Origin: Mucilaginibacter sp.
GTDB lineage: Bacteria; Bacteroidota; Bacteroidia; Sphingobacteriales; Sphingobacteriaceae
Assembly: GCF_025359345.1 (NCBI RefSeq)
Contig: NZ_JANYGQ010000013.1
Location: forward strand, 62,001 to 126,000
DNA length: 64,000 nucleotides
Reading direction: 5' to 3'
Within the stretch, counting starts at the first letter, position 1. The number at the start of each line of letters is the position of its first letter. Below are positions 57,681-64,000 of the stretch, in pieces. The position numbers were made by a program, and so were the translations under genes. Under the pieces are notes generated by a model. It saw only the letters and a program-made list of their open reading frames with translations, was not told the DNA's origin and ran no database searches.

Positions 57681-58985
57681 ATGAACCAACCAGATATTAG
57701 TTCCCCCTTTAGGGAGTTAGGGGGCCTCCGCGTCGCTATAATAGGAACCGGTATTGCCGGTATGGGCTGTGCACATTTTTTACGTAAAGGCACCGATTTA
57801 ACCGTTTACGAGCAAAACGATTACGTGGGCGGGCATACCAACACGGTTACCGTTGATGAGGATGGCAAGCCGGTTTATATTGATACCGGATTTATGGTAT
57901 TTAACTTTGAAACTTATCCCAACCTTTGCAGGCTGTTTGATGAAATAAAGGCGCCCATTAAAAAAACGGATATGTCCTTCAGCGTCCAACATATGCCGAG
58001 CGGGCTGGAGTACAGCGGGTCGAGTGTTAACCACCTCTTTGCCCAGCGTAAAAATATTTTTAACCTGCGCTATATCAAAATGCTGAACCAGATTGGCCGC
58101 TTCAATAAAGAAAGCGTTAAAATACTGGACGACCCGAAATATGCCAACTATTCGATAGGTGAGTATATTAAGGAATTTAATTTCGGCGAGGATATGCTGT
58201 GGAGGTACCTTGTGCCGATGAGTTCGGCGGTATGGTCTACACCGATGGAGCAGATGCTGGATTTCCCGGCGGTAACATTGATCCGTTTCTTTCTGAATCA
58301 TGGTTTTTTAGGGTTCGACACCCAACACCAATGGTATACCTTAGAGAAAGGCAGCCAGGCCTACCGCGAAATTTTGATAAAGCCCTTTAAAGATAAAATA
58401 CATGTTAACCGCAAAGCCATAAAAGTAACCCGTGAAAACGGCAAGGTTACCGTGCATGCTTCGGATGGTTCGCAGGAGATATTTGACCGGGTAATTATCG
58501 CCAGCCACGGCGACCAGGCTTTGGCGATGCTGGGCAACCCAACCAACGAAGAGCAGAGGTTGCTATCGAACTTTAAATATCAATACAATAAGGCAGTGCT
58601 GCATACCGATAAAAGCATCATGCCCAAAACAAAGCTGGCCTGGAGCAGCTGGAACTACAGTATAAAAATGCAGGACGGCAAACTAAACCCAACCACCATT
58701 TACTGGATGAACAGGCTGCAGGGCGTATCAGATAAAAAGGATTACTTCGTGTCGATTAACCCGCACAATGGTTTGGACGAAAGCAAAATAATAAAAGAGC
58801 TGGATTACGATCACCCCCTGTTTGACGTTCCGGCAATAAATGCCCAGGCCGAATTGCAAACACTGAATCAAAACGGCCCCATATATTTTTGCGGCAGTTA
58901 TTTTAAATATGGCTTTCATGAAGATGCTTTTGCAAGTGCAGTGGCGTTATGCTCACAGTTGTTAGGGAAGCCCGTTTATGAATAG
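57681..58985 (+). CDS. COG2907-type FAD-dependent oxidoreductase
   Basis: 434 residues. The dinucleotide fold starts IIGTGIAGMGCAHFL (21-35), then YEQNDYVGGHTNTVTVDEDG and IDTGFMVFNFETYPNL. This is the COG2907 amine-oxidase-like group that travels with CFA-like methyltransferases; near the end, PIYFCGSYFKYGFHEDA is conserved. Related proteins in Rhodobacter take part in making furan fatty acids, to my recollection. The N-terminal residues 7-16 (SSPFRELGGL) are translated from a CCCCCTTTAGGGAGTTAGGG repeat, so the natural N-terminus may have been altered. It is the last gene of the series. Confidence 0.9.
   Translation: MNQPDISSPFRELGGLRVAIIGTGIAGMGCAHFLRKGTDLTVYEQNDYVGGHTNTVTVDEDGKPVYIDTGFMVFNFETYPNLCRLFDEIKAPIKKTDMSFSVQHMPSGLEYSGSSVNHLFAQRKNIFNLRYIKMLNQIGRFNKESVKILDDPKYANYSIGEYIKEFNFGEDMLWRYLVPMSSAVWSTPMEQMLDFPAVTLIRFFLNHGFLGFDTQHQWYTLEKGSQAYREILIKPFKDKIHVNRKAIKVTRENGKVTVHASDGSQEIFDRVIIASHGDQALAMLGNPTNEEQRLLSNFKYQYNKAVLHTDKSIMPKTKLAWSSWNYSIKMQDGKLNPTTIYWMNRLQGVSDKKDYFVSINPHNGLDESKIIKELDYDHPLFDVPAINAQAELQTLNQNGPIYFCGSYFKYGFHEDAFASAVALCSQLLGKPVYE
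57703..57724. repeat. CCCCCT/AGGGGG palindrome inside the start of the flavoprotein gene
   Basis: CCCCCTTTAGGGAGTTAGGG, completed by GG, has 6-bp complementary ends. Text of this kind is a common intergenic repeat in Bacteroidota, here inside codons 8-15 of a coding sequence. Confidence 0.6.
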
Positions 58986-59127
58986 CGCATGCAAGCATTT
59001 AGCCTGCTTTTTTCGATACTTGTAACAAGAAAACCTACTGATAACCAGTTTGATATTATAAAATATAAAAAATAAAATAAACTATTGGCAATAATATTTG
59101 TCTATCATTTCAAACAAGGAAATTATT

Positions 59128-59640
59128 ATGAAAAAGTTAATTTTAATAGCAGCAATAATATTGGGCTGCTTGTCGATAAAAACAGCCGAGGCACAAGTAA
59201 GCGTTAGTTTAGGTTTGAATATAGGCAGCCAGCCCGATTGGGGCCCGGTAGGCTATGATCATGCCGATTATTACTATATGCCGGATATTGATACTTATTA
59301 CGATGTACCTTCGCACCGTTATGTTTACATGGAAAACAATGTATGGGTACACCGTACTTACTTACCTACAAGGTATGCCAATTACGACCGTTACCATGGG
59401 TATAAAGTAGTGGTAAATGAGCGTAACCCATGGGAGCGCCACGACGTTTACCGTACCAGGTATGCTACCTACAGGGGCCGCAGAGACCAGGTAGTAATCC
59501 GCGACAGCCGCGACGAACGTTACCGCAACCACTGGCATGATAATGGCAACCACTATGGCCAGCGTGAACGTGGCGACAAGGGCGAGGGCCACGATAAAGG
59601 CCATGACAAAGGTCATGGACACGGACACGATCGCGACTAA
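59128..59640 (+). CDS. Secreted Tyr- and His-rich protein of unknown function
   Basis: 170 residues from ATG 59128, which has an AAGGA sequence eight bases upstream; a TTG at 59098 is less likely. Signal peptide MKKLILIAAIILGCLSIKTAEAQ. The mature part is rich in Tyr, Asp and Arg (GYDHADYYYMPDIDTYYDVP, HRYVYMENNVWVHRTYLP, RYHGYKVVVNERNPWERHD) and ends in a His-rich tail (GHDKGHDKGHGHGHDRD) that could bind metal ions. It is probably periplasmic and lineage-specific. A good terminator follows. Confidence 0.8.
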   Translation: MKKLILIAAIILGCLSIKTAEAQVSVSLGLNIGSQPDWGPVGYDHADYYYMPDIDTYYDVPSHRYVYMENNVWVHRTYLPTRYANYDRYHGYKVVVNERNPWERHDVYRTRYATYRGRRDQVVIRDSRDERYRNHWHDNGNHYGQRERGDKGEGHDKGHDKGHGHGHDRD

Positions 59641-59671
59641 TCAAACACATAAACTACAATTAAATAGAATT

Positions 59672-59699
59672 GCCCTGGCATTTGCCGGGGCTTTTTTTT
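59672..59699 (+). terminator. Terminator of the His-rich protein gene
   Basis: An 8-bp stem (GCCCTGGC with GCCGGGGC, one G-T pair), a 4-nt loop ATTT and an eight-T run, 32 bp past the stop. Confidence 0.88.
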
Positions 59700-59797
59700 A
59701 TACCCCCAGGTTGTGGGGGAGTTTTCATAACGAAAACAGTGCATCCCAACAATAATTATTGGCATATATTAAGCATATTTACCACGATATTTGATAT

Positions 59798-60781
59798 ATG
59801 ATAATTGAATTTGTCACCCAGCCACAGCTTGACTTTATGTCCCTGTTTGCAGAGGCTCTTAAAGTAGAGGTGGTAAATAACGAATTGCAAATTCCGCCAG
59901 CTATGGGCGAGGGTTTTGTCCGGCGGGTTGCGCTTAATGACGATTTCCGCCTGCTTATCCACAGGTACCGGTTAAAGGAAGACCTTGTTTTAAAACGTAT
60001 TGGATCCAAAGACCCGGCGAGCTTTATCAGTATCATTTTTTACAGCAACGATGAGCCGGTGACGCTGGTTACCGGTGAACAGCAAGTGCAGCAATTTACC
60101 CGCTATAATGCTATGGCCATCCAAATTGCATCAAACAACCTTGATTCGGTTATCACTTTTCAGGCAAATACCGAGATTTACTTTACTGTGGCAGGGATTA
60201 GCGCAGCACGCCTTGATGCCATGCTTACCTTAAGCCGGCCCGACCCCTTGGTAGACGCCATCACTAACCCCAAGGGCTCATTCCTGTTTTATGAAAGCAT
60301 GGCGGCCGAGGCGCAAATAGCTCTGAAACAGCTTTCAGAGCCGCAAACTGGCAACCCATTGGCCAGCTTTTATTACCGTGTAAGGGTTGAAAGTTTACTA
60401 TACTACGTGTTTGATAAATTATGCAACCGACAGGCCACACAGCATAGCCCGGTAAACAAGGCAGACGTTGAAAAACTCTTCATTATCCGGACGGCAGTAT
60501 TGAGTGATTTAAGCCAGCCGCCCAGCCTGCCGGACCTGGCTAAACTTGGCGGCATGAGTGAAACCAAAATGAAGGAACTGTTCAGGCAGGTGTTTGGTGA
60601 TAGTATCTATAACTATTATCAAACCGCCCGCATGGAGGAAGCAGCTTACCTGCTCAAATACAAGCATTATTCCGTTAGCGAAGTTGGCTACCAGCTTGGC
60701 TTCAGTAACCTTAGCCATTTCAGCCGTTTATTTGAACGGCACCATCAGCAAAAGCCTAAAAAATACGCATCCGGCGGATAG
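59798..60781 (+). CDS. AraC-family transcriptional regulator
   Basis: 327 residues. The C-terminal AraC DNA-binding domain occupies about 235-325 with two helix-turn-helix units: LPDLAKLGGMSETKMKELFRQVFG and YSVSEVGYQLGFSNLSHFSRLFERHH, ending KPKKYA. The N-terminal 220 residues are a sensor region of the type found in Bacteroidota regulators of redox genes (PAMGEGFVRRV, FQANTEIYFTVAGISAARL). Directly downstream, on the same strand, are an old yellow enzyme and an esterase, its likely targets. Confidence 0.93.
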   Translation: MIIEFVTQPQLDFMSLFAEALKVEVVNNELQIPPAMGEGFVRRVALNDDFRLLIHRYRLKEDLVLKRIGSKDPASFISIIFYSNDEPVTLVTGEQQVQQFTRYNAMAIQIASNNLDSVITFQANTEIYFTVAGISAARLDAMLTLSRPDPLVDAITNPKGSFLFYESMAAEAQIALKQLSEPQTGNPLASFYYRVRVESLLYYVFDKLCNRQATQHSPVNKADVEKLFIIRTAVLSDLSQPPSLPDLAKLGGMSETKMKELFRQVFGDSIYNYYQTARMEEAAYLLKYKHYSVSEVGYQLGFSNLSHFSRLFERHHQQKPKKYASGG

Positions 60782-60828
60782 GACTATTTTTCGGGCGCAG
60801 GGCGCTATTTTAAGTTTCGTGGTCTCCG

Positions 60829-60836
60829 CACCTTTG
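60829..60836 (+). promoter_or_regulatory. Probable -7 element for the old yellow enzyme gene
   Basis: CACCTTTG differs from TAnnTTTG at the first position only and lies 29 bases before ATG 60866, giving the enzyme gene its own promoter after the regulator gene. Confidence 0.4.
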
Positions 60837-60865
60837 ACATATCATTTAAAACAAAAACAAACGAT

Positions 60866-61936
60866 ATGAAAAAGCTACTAATGCCCTATACCAACGAAGC
60901 GCTGAATTTAAAAAATCATTTGGTAATGGCACCTATGACACGCAGTCGCGCTATCAACAACCTGCCCAATGACTTAATGGCCGAATATTACAGCCAGCGC
61001 CGCGGTGCCGGGCTTATTATAACTGAAGGAACCGCCCCTGCACCGGAAGCACTCGGATACGCCCGTATCCCCGGCATTTTTTCGGGCGAGCAAATTGAGG
61101 GCTGGAAAATTGTCACCTCGGCGGTACACAAAAATCAAACTAAAATATTTTTACAACTGATGCACACTGGCCGTGTTGGTCACCAGGATAACTTGCCTAC
61201 AGGCATACAATTAGTTGGACCGTCGGACATTGCTGCGGCAGGGCAGATATTCACTGATACTGCCGGCATGCAGGACCATTCCGCCCCTGTTGCGCTTACC
61301 GGGCAAGGTGTTAAAGACGTTATAGCAGGCTATGTTACTGCTGCAAAAAATGCAATTGAGGCAGGTTTTGACGGAGTGGAGCTGCATGCGGCAAACGGAT
61401 ACCTTATAGAGCAGTTTCTGAACCCGAATGTGAATAACCGCACAGATAATTACGGTGGCAGCATTGAAAACAGGGCAAGGTTCGCCGTCGAAATTGCTCA
61501 ACAGGTTGCAGCTGCAATCGGCAAAAATAAAGTAGGCGTGCGGATATCGCCAAACTCGACACTGGGCGATTTGCAGGCTTATGACGCAGATGCTGTGCAG
61601 GAAACATACATACACCTGGCCAGAGAGTTCAACCGCTTCGGGCTTGCCTATATACATATCAGCCTTAACCAGCAAACACCGAAAGATACATTGCTCGCTA
61701 TTCGTACGGAATTTGAAGGCACGCTGATTTATTGTAACACATTTACCGCCGAAAAAGCTGAGGCTGAATTAAATGGTGGCGACGCAGATTTAATAGCCTT
61801 TGGACGGCCATTCCTGGCTAACCCCGATCTGGACGAGCGCATAGCCAATAACACCGAATTGAATGCGCCCGACTTTTCGACCCTGTACACTCCCGGCGCA
61901 AAAGGATATACCGATTATCCAGTCCTGTTTAATTAA
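60866..61936 (+). CDS. Old yellow enzyme family alkene reductase
   Basis: 356 residues, FMN-dependent TIM barrel that reduces activated C=C bonds or nitro groups with NAD(P)H. Hallmarks: LVMAPMTRSRA, GAGLIITEGTAPAPEALGY, LQLMHTGRVGH, GFDGVELHAANGYLIEQFLNP with the substrate-binding HxxN pair, and RTDNYGGSIENRARF. The C-terminal DADLIAFGRPFLANPD is also typical. It is downstream of an AraC regulator and 37 bp before an esterase gene, so the two enzyme genes are probably co-transcribed. Confidence 0.95.
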   Translation: MKKLLMPYTNEALNLKNHLVMAPMTRSRAINNLPNDLMAEYYSQRRGAGLIITEGTAPAPEALGYARIPGIFSGEQIEGWKIVTSAVHKNQTKIFLQLMHTGRVGHQDNLPTGIQLVGPSDIAAAGQIFTDTAGMQDHSAPVALTGQGVKDVIAGYVTAAKNAIEAGFDGVELHAANGYLIEQFLNPNVNNRTDNYGGSIENRARFAVEIAQQVAAAIGKNKVGVRISPNSTLGDLQAYDADAVQETYIHLAREFNRFGLAYIHISLNQQTPKDTLLAIRTEFEGTLIYCNTFTAEKAEAELNGGDADLIAFGRPFLANPDLDERIANNTELNAPDFSTLYTPGAKGYTDYPVLFN

Positions 61937-61973
61937 TCACTAACGAATTTTTCAATCTTTAATTCTTAAAAAA

Positions 61974-62879
61974 ATGGCACTTTCGAAAGAAGTATTGCAA
62001 ACTATTGCCTATGCCAGCGAGCATGGCTACGATAAACTTAACCGGTTCCCGGCAAAACAAACCCGGGAAATGATGAAACTGGCTCCGAAAAATGAAAACC
62101 CTACACCGGTAGCGCAAGTGATTAATACCGTAATTGAACAACACGATATCCCGGTCAGGATATACATACCCGAAGGCACGGGGCCATTCCCGGTAATATC
62201 TTATTTTCATGGTGGCGGGTTTGTGCTGATGAGCCTTGATACGCACGACGAAATTTGCCGGCAGCTTTGTGCAAATACAGGCTCTGTGGTGATGTCGGTC
62301 GACTATAAACTGGCGCCTGAACATCCGTATCCTGCAGGGCCAGAAAGTTGCGTGGTTGCCACGCGCTGGATGATTAAAAATGCATGGCGCTACAACGGCA
62401 TTAGCGAACGCATGGCTGTTGCCGGCGACAGCGCCGGTGGATATATGGCTTTATACGTTGCACAAAAGTTAACTGCAGATGGCGTTAAGCTAAAGGCACA
62501 GTTTGCCGCTTACCCGGTTACCGACCATTACACCGCCGACCATCCATCGTGGGACAAAAACAGGAAAGGTTATGTGCTAACTGCTCAGCTGATGCAATGG
62601 TTTTGGGATATATTTTTGCCAGACCCTGCAAAGTTTGAAGAAGCATCTATTTTAAGGACATCCGACTTTTCGAACCTGCCGCCCGCGTTTATTATGACAG
62701 CCAATTACGACCCGTTAAGAGATGAAGGAAAAGCCTACGCAAAAAAATTAAAATCGGCAGCGATAAAAACCCTTTACAAAAACTATCAGAATACTCACGG
62801 CTTTTTAGGCATGGGCACAATGGGTCAGGATGCTTTGCAAATGGCTTGTGCATTTCTAAGAAAGCATTTAAATGGGTAG
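61974..62879 (+). CDS. HSL-family alpha/beta hydrolase
   Basis: 301 residues. Hormone-sensitive-lipase group: oxyanion motif HGGGF (79-83) in SYFHGGGFVLMS, nucleophile S153 in GDSAGG, acid D in ANYDPLRDEG and base H in NTHGF. The YKLAPEHPYPAG stretch is diagnostic. Hydrolyses short acyl esters; substrate unknown. No signal peptide. It is 37 bp after the old yellow enzyme gene and likely belongs to its unit. The stop lies 8 bp from the convergent SGNH gene. Confidence 0.92.
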   Translation: MALSKEVLQTIAYASEHGYDKLNRFPAKQTREMMKLAPKNENPTPVAQVINTVIEQHDIPVRIYIPEGTGPFPVISYFHGGGFVLMSLDTHDEICRQLCANTGSVVMSVDYKLAPEHPYPAGPESCVVATRWMIKNAWRYNGISERMAVAGDSAGGYMALYVAQKLTADGVKLKAQFAAYPVTDHYTADHPSWDKNRKGYVLTAQLMQWFWDIFLPDPAKFEEASILRTSDFSNLPPAFIMTANYDPLRDEGKAYAKKLKSAAIKTLYKNYQNTHGFLGMGTMGQDALQMACAFLRKHLNG

Positions 62880-62887
62880 CAGCTAAC

Positions 62888-63670
62888 CTATTTCGCCAGC
62901 TTCTTCACCACCTTATTTATCGCATCGCCCCAAAAGTTCCCTAAGGCTGCTGCGCCTTGTTTGTTGGGATGAAGATAAAACGTTCCCTGGTGGCCTTGCT
63001 CGGGCTGCAAATCGGTAGTTGAATATTTTTTGAAATAATCAAAGCCTTTGGTGTCGCCAACAAAAACACGTTTGGGGTAGGTGGCAGCATAGTCTTGTAC
63101 CAGTAAGTCAATTTCGGCGAGATAGTTGGTTAGGCGTTCCAACCCCTCGGCAAGGTATTTAGCGCCATTGTAGGTATTGGGGCTGTACCAAACCGGGTGC
63201 TGGAAAATAACAACGGAAGACGGGAATTCCTTTAACAGGCTATCCGCAATCAGTTTTAAATTCTGGTAGTAGTTTTCAGGAAAAACAGGTGCACCGCGCG
63301 GGCCTTCAATTGCGCTGTCATTAGTACCCAGCTTTATCGAAAATATCAGCAGCCCTTGTTTATCGGCAAATGATTGCGCAGCTTTTTCAACATCTTTAAA
63401 AACACCGTTTGTTGTTGGTAAAAAATCGACAGTGGTATAACCACCATGCCCTTGGTTTGCAATTTCGACTTTGCCTATGTTTGATTGCTGTTTCAGGTAA
63501 TTTGCAGCAATAACCGGCGGTGCTTCGGTAGCAGGATCGGCCAGGCCGGCGCCGTAGGTTATACTGTTACCGATAAATACGATATTTAAGTCTTTTTTGC
63601 CTTGTGCAAAAAGGTTGATTACGCTAAACAGCATTAATACTACTAGTAGCGGTGTTTTAAATCTTATCAT
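62888..63670 (-). CDS. Exported SGNH/GDSL hydrolase
   Basis: 260 residues with signal peptide MIRFKTPLLVVLMLFSVINLFAQ. Blocks: IVFIGNSITYG with S36, NQGHGGYTTVDFLP (block II Gly), LGTNDSAIEG (block III), and near the end LHPNKQGAAALG with the catalytic His. This is a sialate O-acetylesterase-like or carbohydrate esterase-type protein with a single domain, unlike the two-domain CE2 enzyme at 36721. Periplasmic. Transcribed alone. Confidence 0.88.
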   Translation of the reverse strand: MIRFKTPLLVVLMLFSVINLFAQGKKDLNIVFIGNSITYGAGLADPATEAPPVIAANYLKQQSNIGKVEIANQGHGGYTTVDFLPTTNGVFKDVEKAAQSFADKQGLLIFSIKLGTNDSAIEGPRGAPVFPENYYQNLKLIADSLLKEFPSSVVIFQHPVWYSPNTYNGAKYLAEGLERLTNYLAEIDLLVQDYAATYPKRVFVGDTKGFDYFKKYSTTDLQPEQGHQGTFYLHPNKQGAAALGNFWGDAINKVVKKLAK

Positions 63671-63799
63671 ATTTGTATCGATAACTGGTTTAAATCAATT
63701 TATAAGCTGAGTGCAGCGCGCTTCTTTGATCTTGAGGCCGGTGGGTGCCAAACTATAACCCCGCCTGCGATCAAGCATAAAAGCATGGTGTAGAAACCC

Positions 63800-63826
63800 C
63801 TCCCTGCGCCCTCCCAGGGGAGGGAA
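63800..63826. repeat. CCCTCC / GGGAGGG hairpin
   Basis: CCCCTCCC pairs with GGGGAGGG around CTGCGCCCTCCCA. It resembles the CTCTCC hairpins of the inverted repeat at 51818-51940 and lies between two minus-strand genes. Confidence 0.5.
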
Positions 63827-63865
63827 TCGCACATTCCCGCGCTTTTTTGTTCCGCGTTCGCCTTT

Positions 63866-63897
63866 TCTAACCTCTAACTACTGATCTCTAGTCTCTA
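63866..63897. repeat. Single arm of the TTAGAGATTAG family
   Basis: TCTAACCTCTAACTACTGAT followed by CTCTAGTCTCTAA matches the right arms at 3211-3239 and 50690-50716. The matching arm is absent on the left. It ends at the stop codon of the prolyl oligopeptidase gene. Confidence 0.65.
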
Positions 63898-64000
63898 AAA
63901 TTTCACCCCCATATTCCAAAACATAAACGCCCATTTGTCAACCTGGCCGCTTATAACCTGCTCGGTGCTTTGGCCTGCGCCGTGGCCCGCCTTGGTTTCA
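63895..64000 (-). CDS. Prolyl oligopeptidase (S9A), C-terminal end (cut by window edge)
   Basis: The last 34 codons of a minus-strand gene whose start lies beyond base 64000. The reading frame gives ETKAGHGAGQSTEQVI, containing the catalytic His of S9A peptidases (the KAGHGAG motif), then DKWAFMFWNMGVKF and stop TAG at 63895-63897. This matches the usual C-terminus of prolyl oligopeptidases, which cut small peptides after proline. Signal peptide and propeller lie outside the window. The gene is incomplete only because of the edge. Confidence 0.82.
   Translation of the reverse strand, partial: ETKAGHGAGQSTEQVISGQVDKWAFMFWNMGVKF

Overview
The window looks like chromosomal DNA of a Sphingobacteriaceae bacterium (phylum Bacteroidota), most likely Mucilaginibacter or a close relative. 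This is inferred from several signs: the gliding lipoprotein GldD, a DUF3078 outer-membrane protein, alpha-2-macroglobulin/MG2 proteins carrying SusC-like plug motifs, PepSY-like periplasmic proteins, many secreted glycoside hydrolases, lipoproteins with the SCKKD-type start, and promoters of the Bacteroidota -7 type (TAnnTTTG). No rRNA, tRNA, CRISPR array, phage or intact insertion sequence was seen.

Layout, left to right. 1-10.5 kb: the N-terminal part of secA (cut by the window edge), a cupin/JmjC-like oxygenase, a helical acidic-tailed protein, purD, a two-component system with an outer-membrane barrel-like protein and a Lys/Pro-rich exported peptide, an ApbE-like protein and prfA. 10.5-21 kb: a GH29 fucosidase, an M1 aminopeptidase, the coupled pair aroE-gldD, a PQQ-type beta-propeller protein, a lipoprotein, a DUF3078 protein and a second small lipoprotein. 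21-36 kb: a 2150-residue alpha-2-macroglobulin, two membrane proteins, a Tat-exported TIM barrel, a luciferase-like flavin enzyme, a flavin reductase, a second large MG2/plug protein and a lipoprotein resembling pepsin. 36-46 kb: a CE2-type esterase, a PepSY-like protein, the three-gene set DUF1080 / GMC oxidoreductase / gluconate-dehydrogenase subunit 3 (likely 3-keto-glycoside metabolism), a CBS protein, an acyltransferase, a decayed PD40 gene and a DEAD-box helicase. 46-53 kb: a GH43 enzyme, a zinc metallopeptidase, cysM and cysE, another Tat TIM barrel, a kelch protein and a PrxQ-type peroxiredoxin. 53.8-59 kb: a same-strand series DUF1475, DUF1295, CFA-synthase-like methyltransferase, membrane alpha/beta hydrolase and COG2907 flavoprotein, which looks like a membrane-lipid modification locus. 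59-64 kb: a His-rich secreted protein, an AraC regulator with an old yellow enzyme and an esterase, an SGNH hydrolase, and the C-terminus of a prolyl oligopeptidase at the right edge.

The most striking feature is not a gene. Nearly every larger intergenic gap holds an imperfect inverted repeat of roughly 30-190 bp, and these fall into at least ten sequence families, several present two or three times in this window. Two families look like true mobile-type elements: one of about 175 bp (around 46.1, 49.6 and 57.4 kb) and one of about 157 bp (16.2 and 47.4 kb, opposite orientations). The others have arms made of short degenerate units. They sit between convergent genes, inside operons, and up against or inside coding sequence, including the first codons of the COG2907 flavoprotein.

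All calls come from reading the sequence by eye. Family names rest on recognised motifs, not on database searches.
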